From Cystobacter ferrugineus (GTDB taxonomy: Bacteria; Myxococcota; Myxococcia; Myxococcales; Myxococcaceae), in the NCBI RefSeq assembly GCF_001887355.1, contig NZ_MPIN01000002.1, forward strand, positions 434,001 through 498,000: a DNA stretch of 64,000 nucleotides. The letters run 5' to 3'. The notes under the pieces were generated by a model, which saw only the letters and a program-made list of their open reading frames with translations, made no database searches and was not told the DNA's origin. Positions 49,426 through 58,047 of this stretch are shown here, one piece after another; the first letter of the stretch is position 1; each line of letters starts with the position of its first letter. The position numbers and the translations under genes are program-made.

Positions 49426-50970
49426 CTATTTCAGCAGGAGGACCTCGTAGGGACCCGCCGTGAGCCGCTCATGGGGCTGACCCTCCCGGCGCAACCTGAC
49501 TTCCCAGGGTCCGGGAACGAGGTAGCGGGAGCCGGGGACGATCGCGGAGAAGAGGAGGGCCCGCCGCCGGGCCGACGCGAACCGGCGCGGGTAGGGGGGA
49601 TACCGATTGACGCCAGTGCCGGGCGCCACGGTCACCTGCTCCTTCCAGAGGTAGGTGAGCCGATAGGCGACCCAATAGTCGGCGACGGCGGCCTCCACGC
49701 CCTGCTGCTGGAGCGCGCTCAACAGCGTCCGGGCGTCATCGCCGTTGCCCTCGGGCGTGATTCGCGGCAGTCCGTGGTCGACCCATCCGCCATAGCCCCG
49801 CCAGCCCGCCACGCCGAAGTGCGCGATCACGGGCAGCAGCAGGACGGACACCCACACCGTCCCCTGGATCCGCGGGAGCCGGGCGAGCACGGGTGACACC
49901 AGCAGTGGAAATCCCAGCAACAGGGGCACGAGGTAGCGCGCGCTCATCACATCCTGCGGACGGCGAGTGAAGAGAAACCCCACGAGGGTGACTCCCACCC
50001 AGGCCGCGCCACACCAGGCGAGCCGGCGTGCGCTCCATTCCGTCCCGGGGGCGAGGCTCAGGAGCCCTCCCGCCACCGCCATTCCGACGAAGAGCCCCAT
50101 GCCCACCACGGCCAGCACGAGCCAGGCTCCCTCCAGCACCTGCTCCGGCCGATCGAAGCCCGTGGTCGTGGCGAACAGCTTGGTGCCGGTGACGTAGGGC
50201 AGGCACTTGCTCCAGAAGAGCGGCCAGTTGTGCTTCAGGTTCGACCAGGACAGCTCGCTGAGCTGGGGGGCCTCCATCCTGGCGAGCCAGCGCGGGATGC
50301 TCCCGAGTCCGAAGCCCACGAGCGTCCCACCCAGGGCGAGCCACCGGGACGCGCGCGGCTCCCACACCCACCCCAGCAGGTAGAGCACCACCCCGGGCAG
50401 CAACTGCAGGACGAAGAGATCCGTGTAGTAGCCCAGCCCCACGGCGGCCCCCGCCAGCACCGCGAGCAGCAGCCGGCGGGCGGGAGCGCCGGCGCGAGCG
50501 GAGCGCTCGGCGAGGTACAGCCCGGCGAAGAGCAGGGTGAAGGCCCAGATGCGGAAGGCGCTGTAGGAGAGGAAGTTGAGCGGCTCGGGGCAGACCGCGA
50601 CGCAGGCCGCGGCGAGCGCCGCCCACATGGAGGGCAACCGCTGCCGCAGCACGCCATACAGGCAGAGCACCAGCAGCGCATGTCCCAGCACCGACGACAC
50701 GGCGAGCGAGGCGCGCAGGGGCAGCAGGAGCTCCACCAGCCGAGCCATCACGGGCGCGGTCACGCCCTGGTAGGTCGTGCCCCAGAGCAGCAGGGGACTC
50801 GGCCCTTCACCCAGGTGCCATGACTGCAACCCCACCACGGCGATGTCCGAGTCGAGCGCGCCGAAGTTGAGGAACGCCGGGAGGCGGAACAGGAACGTGA
50901 GCAGCACCAGCAGCACGCCCCACACGAGCCCCCGTCTGGTTCCAGGCGGGGCGCTGTCCACGGAGGTCAT
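49426..50970 (-). CDS. GT-C family membrane glycosyltransferase (last gene of glycan operon)
   Basis: The 514-residue protein has about 11 membrane helices and a soluble C-terminal part (about 400-514). An acidic pair follows the first helix (FGALDSDIAVVGLQSW), the usual catalytic loop of GT-C transferases using polyprenyl-phosphate sugars. TRRPQDVMSARYLVPLL is the conserved late helix with Arg-Tyr. It resembles ArnT/Dpm-dependent transferases. Its ATG overlaps the stop of the upstream gene by four bases (ATGA). Donor and acceptor are unknown. Confidence 0.75.
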   Translation of the reverse strand: MTSVDSAPPGTRRGLVWGVLLVLLTFLFRLPAFLNFGALDSDIAVVGLQSWHLGEGPSPLLLWGTTYQGVTAPVMARLVELLLPLRASLAVSSVLGHALLVLCLYGVLRQRLPSMWAALAAACVAVCPEPLNFLSYSAFRIWAFTLLFAGLYLAERSARAGAPARRLLLAVLAGAAVGLGYYTDLFVLQLLPGVVLYLLGWVWEPRASRWLALGGTLVGFGLGSIPRWLARMEAPQLSELSWSNLKHNWPLFWSKCLPYVTGTKLFATTTGFDRPEQVLEGAWLVLAVVGMGLFVGMAVAGGLLSLAPGTEWSARRLAWCGAAWVGVTLVGFLFTRRPQDVMSARYLVPLLLGFPLLVSPVLARLPRIQGTVWVSVLLLPVIAHFGVAGWRGYGGWVDHGLPRITPEGNGDDARTLLSALQQQGVEAAVADYWVAYRLTYLWKEQVTVAPGTGVNRYPPYPRRFASARRRALLFSAIVPGSRYLVPGPWEVRLRREGQPHERLTAGPYEVLLLK

Positions 50971-52370
50971 GGGGTGGTGGGGGGAGTGGCCGGAGCCGGG
51001 GTCCGTGCCGCGAGGGGCTGGGCGGGGGCGTTCCAGGCGGCGAGCGCGCAGCAGAGGGCGGCGACGATGAAGTAGTAGTAGTTGCAGAAGGCCTGCTTGC
51101 TGAAGGCGAAGAAGGCCATGAACAGCAGGCTCACCGCCAACGCGAAGCCCGCGGGGGTGCGAGGCGCCCGCCAGAGGCCGAGGCCGAGTGCGGGCAGCAC
51201 CGCGACGAACCCCAGCAGGGATGGCGGCCGCACTCCCGTGCGTTGGTTCCACCAGGCGAGGTAGCTGAGCGACTCGATGCGGAAGGGCTGGCGGAGCTGG
51301 AAGCCGATCAGATCCTGGTAGAAGGCCACGGGATCGAGCACGGCGAAGGGCAGGGTGATGATCGCGGCGAGGGCCGCGGCCTTGAGCAGGGTGCGCACCG
51401 TGGCGCGCCAGGGCGAGGCGCCGGGGTGCAGCAGGACGACGAGCGGGGCGGCGAGCACCATGTAGTGCTTGATGGCGAAGAGCAGGCCCAGCGCCACGGG
51501 CAGCATCCGAGGGGCGCGGCAGGCACACCAGACGGTGAGCGCCAGGAGGAACGCGACATAGGTGTCCGTCCAGCCCTGCTCGAGCACGAAGAAGGTGCGC
51601 GGGGTGAAGAGGAAGACCGCCGCGGCCACCGCGGCCCAGCGTCCCGGCCGACAGTGCGCCATCAACAACGCGGCCAGCCCCATCGCCACCAGATTCGCCC
51701 AGCGGTAGTCCCCGCCGAGCACATAGCCGGCTCCGGCGATCAGCAGGCTGAGGGGCGGATAGGGAAAGCCCACCTGGACCCGGCCATTCACCAGCAGCCC
51801 CGGCCCATAGAACACGTCGTGTCCGTAGATGTCCGGCATGGTGATGGCGTAGGGATTCACCCCCCGGCCCAGGGCCTGGAGCGCCTCGACGTGCCAGGCG
51901 AAGACGTCGATGTGCGGCCGGGGCGAGGCGCGCAGGAGCCAGTAGCCCAGCGCCAGGTGGACGCCCACGAGCAGCGGCAGCCGCCACCGGCCCAGCCACG
52001 AGCCGCTTCCCAGCCCCGCCCCCGCGAGCACCGCCGCGGCGGCAATCCCCATGAGAAAGGGCTGGAAGCCGTCCCGTCCGGGCCGCAGGTACATGGCGGG
52101 CGAGGTCGTGGCGAGCTGGGCGAACTGCCAGATGAGACCCGCGCCCAGCACGAGCACCGCCACGCGCTCGGCGTGCCGGGCGGCGTCCTCCCGCTGGAGC
52201 GCCGGCAGGACCAGGGCGAGCGTCGAGGTCACCAGCGCCACCGTGAGCCACGTCACCGACACCGGGTGGAGGTTTCCGTTGGACACCTGGATGGCGTAGC
52301 CGAGCCCCACGGCCGCGATGGCGACCAGGGGAGCGAAGAGGGCCCGATCTTCGGGAGAGGGGGTGTTCAT
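50967..52370 (-). CDS. GT87-like (DUF2029) membrane mannosyltransferase
   Basis: The 467-residue protein has about 12 helices. It has the HIDVFAWHVEALQALGRGVNPYAI loop and the VGFPYPPLSLLIA stretch characteristic of GT87/DUF2029 alpha-mannosyltransferases that use polyprenyl-phosphomannose. Aromatic clusters (FCNYYYFI) occur near the end, then a Pro/Ala-rich tail. Both ends overlap neighbours by four bases, so it sits firmly inside the glycan operon. Confidence 0.75.
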   Translation of the reverse strand: MNTPSPEDRALFAPLVAIAAVGLGYAIQVSNGNLHPVSVTWLTVALVTSTLALVLPALQREDAARHAERVAVLVLGAGLIWQFAQLATTSPAMYLRPGRDGFQPFLMGIAAAAVLAGAGLGSGSWLGRWRLPLLVGVHLALGYWLLRASPRPHIDVFAWHVEALQALGRGVNPYAITMPDIYGHDVFYGPGLLVNGRVQVGFPYPPLSLLIAGAGYVLGGDYRWANLVAMGLAALLMAHCRPGRWAAVAAAVFLFTPRTFFVLEQGWTDTYVAFLLALTVWCACRAPRMLPVALGLLFAIKHYMVLAAPLVVLLHPGASPWRATVRTLLKAAALAAIITLPFAVLDPVAFYQDLIGFQLRQPFRIESLSYLAWWNQRTGVRPPSLLGFVAVLPALGLGLWRAPRTPAGFALAVSLLFMAFFAFSKQAFCNYYYFIVAALCCALAAWNAPAQPLAARTPAPATPPTTP

Positions 52371-53281
52371 GAAGGGGCGGCGGCGGTGGGCCGGGCGGAG
52401 ACGATGAGCGTGCCTCCACGCTCGAGCAGGGTGGTCAGGGTCACCGGGGGCATGGCCAGGGCACTCAAGGCGGAGCCCAGGGCGAAGCTCAGGGCGCGCT
52501 CGGTGGGGCTGCCCTCCGAGGGCTTGCCGGTGAGCCGATCGAAGAAGACGTTGGGCGTGGGCATCAGCACGTTGAGGGCGCTCTGGGCGACACCCATCAC
52601 GTCGTACTCGAACTCCTGGTGCCAGTGCCGCTCCACCCGGAGCCCGGCGCGCTCGAGCATGCGCGTGAGCGAGCCCCGGCCGAAGTGGTACAGGTGGCGG
52701 GGCACGTCCAGGTGGAACCACGCGGGGCCGAAGAGGCGGGCCTGGACTCCATCCGCGTCGGGCACCGCCAGCACGATCACGCCTCCTGGTGCCAGGGCGC
52801 CCGCGAGCCTCCGGAGGCCGGCCAGCGGATCCCTCAGGTGCTCCAGACTGTGCCAGAGCGTGATGCAGTCGAACTTCCCGGAGGGCAGCACCTCCTCGAT
52901 GCGCTCGTACACCTCGAGCCCCGCCTCACGTGCCCCTCGCGGGTTGAACTCCGTGCCCAGCACCCGCCAGCCCCGCTTCCGGGCGGCGAGCAGGAAGGAG
53001 CCATCTCCGCAGCCCACGTCCAACAGCCGGCGTCCCGTCTCCCCCCCCGCCGCCCGCTGCACGAGCCGCAGCCGCCGGGCGTTGCACCAGGCGGCCGTCA
53101 TCCCGTGCCGGCCACCATGGTAGGTGTCCCCGTAGTAGGGCTGGAGATCCTCGGGCTGGGGTCGCGTGTGCCCCAACCCACAGTCCTGGCACTCGTCGAG
53201 GGAGAAGATCTCGTGCGTGCGCGGATCCACCACCCGGGCGAAGCGGGTCCTCAACGGACCGCCACATCCCGCGCAGTTCAC
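52367..53281 (-). CDS. SAM-dependent methyltransferase with N-terminal zinc ribbon
   Basis: The 304-residue protein opens with a zinc knuckle (CAGCGG at residues 3-8 and CQDCG near 31-35), then a Rossmann methyltransferase: RLLDVGCGDGSFLLAA, VLGTEFNP, FDCITLWHSLEHLRDPLAGL, LAPGGVIVLAVPDADG. A hydrophobic C-terminal segment (about 265-290) may touch the membrane. This is the Methyltransf_23 layout common in O-antigen and exopolysaccharide clusters, where it caps or decorates sugars. The GTG start overlaps the GT2 stop (GTGA). Confidence 0.85.
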   Translation of the reverse strand: MNCAGCGGPLRTRFARVVDPRTHEIFSLDECQDCGLGHTRPQPEDLQPYYGDTYHGGRHGMTAAWCNARRLRLVQRAAGGETGRRLLDVGCGDGSFLLAARKRGWRVLGTEFNPRGAREAGLEVYERIEEVLPSGKFDCITLWHSLEHLRDPLAGLRRLAGALAPGGVIVLAVPDADGVQARLFGPAWFHLDVPRHLYHFGRGSLTRMLERAGLRVERHWHQEFEYDVMGVAQSALNVLMPTPNVFFDRLTGKPSEGSPTERALSFALGSALSALAMPPVTLTTLLERGGTLIVSARPTAAAPS

Positions 53282-54063
53282 TGGCGCGACTCCGCCGCGG
53301 CCGGCGGCGCCAGCTTGCGCCCTTCCGGCGAGAGGAAGCGCGGATGGATCAGGCCCATCCGGGTCAGCCGCAACTGGGCCGCGGCCTCCAGCACGCCGAA
53401 GCCGTAGCGCACGCTCCGGGCGAAGCTGATGGAGGACGAGTCCGTCTCGTAGCGCGTGGGACAGCTCACCTCGCCGATGCGGAAGCCGAAGTGGATGGCC
53501 TGCACCAGCATCTGGTTGTCGAACACGAAGTCATCGTCGTTCTCCTCCAGTGGCAGGGTGAGCAGCACCTCGCGCGAGAAGGCCCGGTAGCCCGTGTGGT
53601 ACTCGCTGAGGCGGTGGTCGACGAGGATGTTCTCCACGGCGGTGAGGACGCGGTTGGCCACGAACTTGTAGAGCGGCATGCCGCCCTGGAGCGCCGACTT
53701 GCCCAGGATGCGCGAGCCCAGCGCGATGTCGTAGACGCCGCTGCTGATGCACGAGGCCAGCGCGGGGATGAGCTTGGGCGTGTACTGGTAGTCGGGGTGG
53801 AGCATCACCACGATGTCCGCGCCCCGCTTGAGCGCCTCGGTGTAGCAGGTCTTCTGGTTGCCGCCGTAGCCCCGGTTCCTCGGATGGACGATGGTGTGCA
53901 CGCCCAGCGAGCGCGCCACCTCCGCCGTGCGATCCTTGGAGCCGTCATCGACGAGGATGATGTCGTCGACGATGTCCTTGGGGATCTCGTCGTAGGTCTT
54001 CTGGACGGTGTGCTCAGCGTTGTACCCAGGCATCACGACACAGATCTTCTTGTTGTCGAGCAT
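53278..54063 (-). CDS. Family 2 glycosyltransferase, polyprenyl-phosphate type
   Basis: The 261-residue GT2 protein has ICVVMPGYNAEHTVQKTYDEI, IILVDDGSKDRT, the DXD-like MLHPDYQY, DIALGSRILG and YHTGYRAFSRE, matching cytoplasmic dolichol/undecaprenyl-phosphate sugar synthases. It probably loads the donor used by the two membrane transferases downstream in the operon. It lies 54 bases after the small coiled-coil gene, the only real gap inside the unit. Confidence 0.88.
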   Translation of the reverse strand: MLDNKKICVVMPGYNAEHTVQKTYDEIPKDIVDDIILVDDGSKDRTAEVARSLGVHTIVHPRNRGYGGNQKTCYTEALKRGADIVVMLHPDYQYTPKLIPALASCISSGVYDIALGSRILGKSALQGGMPLYKFVANRVLTAVENILVDHRLSEYHTGYRAFSREVLLTLPLEENDDDFVFDNQMLVQAIHFGFRIGEVSCPTRYETDSSSISFARSVRYGFGVLEAAAQLRLTRMGLIHPRFLSPEGRKLAPPAAAESRQ

Positions 54064-54117
54064 CGTTGTTCCTTTGGGCTGCGGGCCGAGGGGCGCTCCG
54101 AGACGGTCATCCCAGGC

Positions 54118-54579
54118 TCATCCCCGCTCTGGAGTCTTGGCGGCGCGGCGCTTCGAGGTGGGCGACGGAGTGGGCGCCGGAGGCTGTGCCTGGGCGGCGC
54201 GCAGGGCTTCCACCTCGGCGCGCAGCCGCACCACCTCGGCGGAGAGCTGCGCATAGGAGTCGCGCACATGCCCGTTGAAGACGCGCTGGCGGCCGAGCGT
54301 CTCGTTGATGAATACCTGGCACGTCTGGCGGAAGGCCCACTTGGCCACCAGCACGAACTGGCCCGCGCCGCCCCGGTGGGTGTGCGGGGGCAGCGGGCGG
54401 GTAGGGTCCGCGTGCTCCCCCAGCGCCTGGAGGTTGAAGGCGAGGGGATCCACCCGGGGCTCCACGCCGGAGGGGGGCACGCCCACGGACTCGGAGGAGG
54501 GCAGGCCGCGCGTGCGCAGGCGCTCCTCGATGCGCGCGATCAGCTCGCGCGCGGGGATGTCTCGTCCCAGCAGTTTCAT
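54118..54579 (-). CDS. Small coiled-coil protein of glycan operon, unknown function
   Basis: The 153-residue protein has an N-terminal stretch MKLLGRDIPARELIARIEERL, a central conserved-looking block (LPPHTHRGGAGQFVLVAKW then FRQTCQVFINETLGRQR), a short heptad helix (SYAQLSAEVVRLRAEVEAL) and a Pro/Ser/Lys tail. Similar segments occur at the front of glycosyltransferases and methyltransferases in surface-glycan clusters, so it may be a free-standing membrane-proximal adaptor that holds enzymes together. That role is inference. Its ATG overlaps the upstream GT4 stop by four bases. Confidence 0.7.
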   Translation of the reverse strand: MKLLGRDIPARELIARIEERLRTRGLPSSESVGVPPSGVEPRVDPLAFNLQALGEHADPTRPLPPHTHRGGAGQFVLVAKWAFRQTCQVFINETLGRQRVFNGHVRDSYAQLSAEVVRLRAEVEALRAAQAQPPAPTPSPTSKRRAAKTPERG

Positions 54580-56816
54580 CGGCTCTTCTCCCTGAGGATG
54601 CGCTCCATCTCTTCGCGGTAGGCGTCCACCACCTGGGGCCACGTGTGGCGCTCGGCATACGTCCGGGCCTTCTGGCTCAACCGGCCGCGTTGCTCGCCCA
54701 CTTCCCGTAGCCCCGAGATGAAGGACTCGAGGTCCGTGTAGACGCGGCCCGCGCCACTGCGCTCCACCTGGCCCACCAGCACCTCCGAGTGCCCGTTGAC
54801 CAGCACCGGCGTGCCCGAGGCGAAGGCCTCCAGCGTGAGCAGCGACAGGCTCTCGAAGCGCGAGGGCACCGTCACCGCCAGGGCCCCGGCCAGCGCGTCG
54901 TATTTCTCCTGCTCGCCCAGGCGGCCCACCGCGTGGACCCCCTCGCCGCGCAGCTCCATGTGTGCCTCGCCCGCGAGCACCAGATCCGGCGCGTCGTGGA
55001 AGCGCGCGCGCAGCTCCCGGTAGTGCGACAGCAGCTCGGGGATGCCCTTGCCGGCCTCCAACCGCCCCAGATAGAGCAGATAGGGGTTGTGCAGATCGTG
55101 GCGCTCCCGGAAGCGCTGGGGATTCACGTCCGCGGGCACCTCCACGCCCACGCCCACCACCCGCGCGCGGGCATGGCCCGGCCAGACGCGGCCGATGAGC
55201 GCCACCTCCTCGGGCGTGTTGCACAGGAGGGCGCGCGGGCGCTCGAACGCGTCCGCGTAGGCGCCGAAGCGCAGCGGCGGCTCGTCATGCGCCGTGGGCA
55301 CGAGCAACGCCCGGTCCGCCACCAGCGGCAGCCCCCACACCGTGGGCGCGTAGAGGTAGGTGAAGAAGACGAAGCCGTCGTAGTCGGCGCCGTGCACGTC
55401 CAGGTGCTCGAGCAGCCCGGGCACCACCGGCCCCTGCTCGGCCACCCAGTGCTCCTCGCGCAGCCGCTCGTTGCTCCGATCGAAGACCTGCCGGGACAGG
55501 GCGTTGAAGGGCCGGATGTGGCGCACTCGCGTCACGGGGAAGCGCAGCAGCCGCACGCCGTCCGCGGTCCGCTCCTCGCCTGGAGGGAAGGCGTTCTCCC
55601 AGGTGAGGTGGTTCTTCGCGCAGGTGGTGAGCACCGTCACGTCCCAGTGCGGCGCGAGCTGCTCCACTACCTGCTGTGCGTGGCGCTCGGCGCCTCCCGT
55701 CACCTCGCCGTAGCGCTGCACCACGAACCCCACGCGGGGTTTCTTCTTCGGACCCCGGGCGCGCCGCGCGGGCTTGGGCGGAAGGGGCAGGGCGCGCGCG
55801 AGGGCTTCCTGGCTCGTGTCGGCGGAGAAGTGCTTCAACCGGCGGGCCTGGCCCGCGAGCAGTCGCTCGCGCAGGGCCTTGTCCTCGCACACCTCCACCA
55901 CCAACTCGGCGAGGAAGTCGAAGCGCTTCTCGTCGAAGGCGATGCCCGCGCCCCCGAGCGTCTCCGGCACGGCCGCCGCGGCGTAGGCCAGCACGGGCAC
56001 CTCGGCGGCCATGGCCTCGATGAGCGGGACGCCGAAGCCCTCGTGCTCGCTCATGGAGACGAAGACATCCGCCGAGCGGTACGCGGCCACGAGCTGGGCA
56101 TGGTCGAGCCGCCCGAGGAAGTGCACCCCGGAGAGGCTCCGGGCCGTGCGCTGGAGCGAGCGGAAGTAACGGCTGCCCGGCTCGAAGCCGCCCACCAGCA
56201 GCAGGCGCGCCTGGGGCCGCACCTCGAGCACCTGCGCGTGCAGCGCGAGCAGGTCCTCGAAGCGCTTGTGCGGGGCCACGCGGCTCACCGAGAGCATCAC
56301 CGGGCCGGGGCCCGCGAGCCGCCGCAGCATCTTCGCGTCCGCGCCTTCCCGGGCGAAGCGAGAGGGCTCGACGAAGAGGGGCACGGTGTGTACGTCGCGG
56401 TAGCCGGCCTCGCGCAGCTCGGCGCTGTTGTAGTCCGACACGCCGATGGCCACGTCCACGAAGGGGGCCATGGCGGCGAGCTGGGCCCGTCCGGTGCGCA
56501 GCGCCTCGGCCAGGGGGGTGCCCGCGTAGGTGCTCGCGGGGCTGATGTTGTGGAAGACGACGCCGCGGCGGCAGGGCAGGTGCAGGAGCTGGCCGCTCAG
56601 CGGCGAGGCGATGCCGTGGTGGTAGAGGACGAGATCCTCCGGCCCCGGGCGCAGGGCCGCGGCGGGGTGCGCGAGGGAGCCCAGTCCCTGGCCGACCTCG
56701 GCCGCGTACAGCTCGCCCGCGTGGCCGAGCCGGCGCAGCAGCAGTTGCAGATGCAGGGCCGCCTGTCCGGTGGCATCGCCCGCCACGAAGCTCGGAATCA
56801 GCTGATGGACCGCCAT
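54576..56816 (-). CDS. Two-domain GT4 glycosyltransferase, first gene of the glycan operon
   Basis: The 746-residue protein is a tandem of two GT-B domains. Domain 1 (about 1-355) has VLYHHGIASPLS, SRVAPHKRFEDLLALH and the E-x7-E motif EHEGFGVPLIEAMA. A basic linker RRARGPKKKPR joins domain 2 (about 375-740) with GEVTGGAERHAQQV, YLLYLGRLEAGKGIPELL and RFESLSLLTLEAFASGTPVL. Each domain could add a different retaining linkage, as in WbdA-type polymerases that build O-polysaccharide repeats. It begins the minus-strand operon, 31 bases from a divergent GT4 gene. Confidence 0.88.
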   Translation of the reverse strand: MAVHQLIPSFVAGDATGQAALHLQLLLRRLGHAGELYAAEVGQGLGSLAHPAAALRPGPEDLVLYHHGIASPLSGQLLHLPCRRGVVFHNISPASTYAGTPLAEALRTGRAQLAAMAPFVDVAIGVSDYNSAELREAGYRDVHTVPLFVEPSRFAREGADAKMLRRLAGPGPVMLSVSRVAPHKRFEDLLALHAQVLEVRPQARLLLVGGFEPGSRYFRSLQRTARSLSGVHFLGRLDHAQLVAAYRSADVFVSMSEHEGFGVPLIEAMAAEVPVLAYAAAAVPETLGGAGIAFDEKRFDFLAELVVEVCEDKALRERLLAGQARRLKHFSADTSQEALARALPLPPKPARRARGPKKKPRVGFVVQRYGEVTGGAERHAQQVVEQLAPHWDVTVLTTCAKNHLTWENAFPPGEERTADGVRLLRFPVTRVRHIRPFNALSRQVFDRSNERLREEHWVAEQGPVVPGLLEHLDVHGADYDGFVFFTYLYAPTVWGLPLVADRALLVPTAHDEPPLRFGAYADAFERPRALLCNTPEEVALIGRVWPGHARARVVGVGVEVPADVNPQRFRERHDLHNPYLLYLGRLEAGKGIPELLSHYRELRARFHDAPDLVLAGEAHMELRGEGVHAVGRLGEQEKYDALAGALAVTVPSRFESLSLLTLEAFASGTPVLVNGHSEVLVGQVERSGAGRVYTDLESFISGLREVGEQRGRLSQKARTYAERHTWPQVVDAYREEMERILREKSR

Positions 56817-56847
56817 AGGGGGCCCCTGCCTATCACAGCGCCGTGTT

Positions 56848-57951
56848 ATGAGGCGCCCCGTGTCCATTGGTCCTGTCGCTTTCGACGCGAGTCTGTGGGA
56901 CGAGCCCATCACGGGCATTGGTCTGTATACCCACTGTCTGGCCGAGGGCCTCGAGTCCCGAGGCGTGCGGCTCCAGCGGTTGGGTGCCCGGGTCTCGGGG
57001 GACGAACCGCGGGGGACGCTGGGGCGCACCGCCTACGTCCTGGGCCGGCTGCCCCAGGCGCTGCTCCAGTCGGGGGCGCGGCTCTACCACGCGCTGGGCA
57101 ACTTCAACCTGCCCCTGGTGCGCACCCCCGACGTCCCCTACGTCGTCACGGTGCATGACCTGATTCCGCTGTTGATGCCGGAGACGGTGTCCCGGGCCTA
57201 CCACTGGCAGTTCCGCGTGTGGCTTTCCCGGAGCGTCCAGGTCGCGGACCGGATCCTCTGTGTGAGCGCGCGCACGCGGGACGATCTGCTCGCGCGCCAC
57301 CCGGAGGCGGAGGGGCGGGTGGCGGTGGTGTACAACGGCGTGGACCATGTGGACCGGCACGTGCCGGACGCCGCCACGCTGGACTTCCTGCGCGCCCAGG
57401 CCCTGCCCTCGCGCTTCGTGCTGTACGCGGGCTCGCTGGACGTGCGCAAGAACGTGGGTCTGGTGCTGGATGCGCTCGAGCGGCTGAAGGCCCGGGGCCG
57501 TGCGGTGCCCCTGGTGCTGGTGGGGCAGCGCTGGTTCGGCTCGGGCGCGGTGGAGGGCCGGGTGGAGCGCCTGCGTGCCCAGGGCCATGACATCCGCGCG
57601 CTGGGCTACCAGCCGGAGTCCGTCTTCTACGAGCTGATGCGGCGAGCGTCGGTGTTCGTCTTCCCCTCGAGGTACGAGGGCTTCGGGCTGCCTCCGCTGG
57701 AGGCGATGCGGTTGGGCACGCCCGCCATCGTGTCCACGACGGGCGCCACGCCCGAGGTGTGTGGGAGCGCGGCGCCCGCGGTGCGGCCGGACGACGCGGA
57801 GGGCCTGGCGGAGGTGGTGGATCGGCTGCTGCGCTCGGAGGAGGAGCGGCGGCATTGGGCGGAGGCGGGAGCGCGGCACGCGGCCGCGTTCACCTGGGCC
57901 CGCTGCGCCGAGGAGACGCTCGCCGCGTACACGCACGTCCTGGGCCGGTAG
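56848..57951 (+). CDS. GT4 glycosyltransferase, divergent from the glycan operon
   Basis: The 367-residue GT-B protein has ITGIGLYTHCLAEGL, VVTVHDLIPLLMPE, LCVSARTRDDLLARH, YNGVDHVDRH, VLYAGSLDVRKNVGLVLDAL and EGFGLPPLEAMRLGTPAIVS. It resembles WbdA/MtfB-like mannosyltransferases. Only 31 bases separate its start from that of the two-domain GT4 reading the other way, so a shared promoter or overlapping transcripts are needed. A GTG at 56860 is an alternative start. Confidence 0.88.
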   Translation: MRRPVSIGPVAFDASLWDEPITGIGLYTHCLAEGLESRGVRLQRLGARVSGDEPRGTLGRTAYVLGRLPQALLQSGARLYHALGNFNLPLVRTPDVPYVVTVHDLIPLLMPETVSRAYHWQFRVWLSRSVQVADRILCVSARTRDDLLARHPEAEGRVAVVYNGVDHVDRHVPDAATLDFLRAQALPSRFVLYAGSLDVRKNVGLVLDALERLKARGRAVPLVLVGQRWFGSGAVEGRVERLRAQGHDIRALGYQPESVFYELMRRASVFVFPSRYEGFGLPPLEAMRLGTPAIVSTTGATPEVCGSAAPAVRPDDAEGLAEVVDRLLRSEEERRHWAEAGARHAAAFTWARCAEETLAAYTHVLGR

Positions 57952-58047
57952 TCACTGCTCAGCAGCGGAAACACATTCCGAGAAGAGCCTTGCACGGAGC
58001 GAGCGGGTGGGTCATCAACGCTCCCTCTTCTCCCTCCCGGAGGCCGC

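Noticed and set aside
45677-49450. A 1257-codon open frame on the plus strand
   Set aside because: It lies opposite the large flavoprotein gene, is very rich in His, Arg, Val and Leu, and has no recognisable motif; long antisense frames are common in high-GC DNA.
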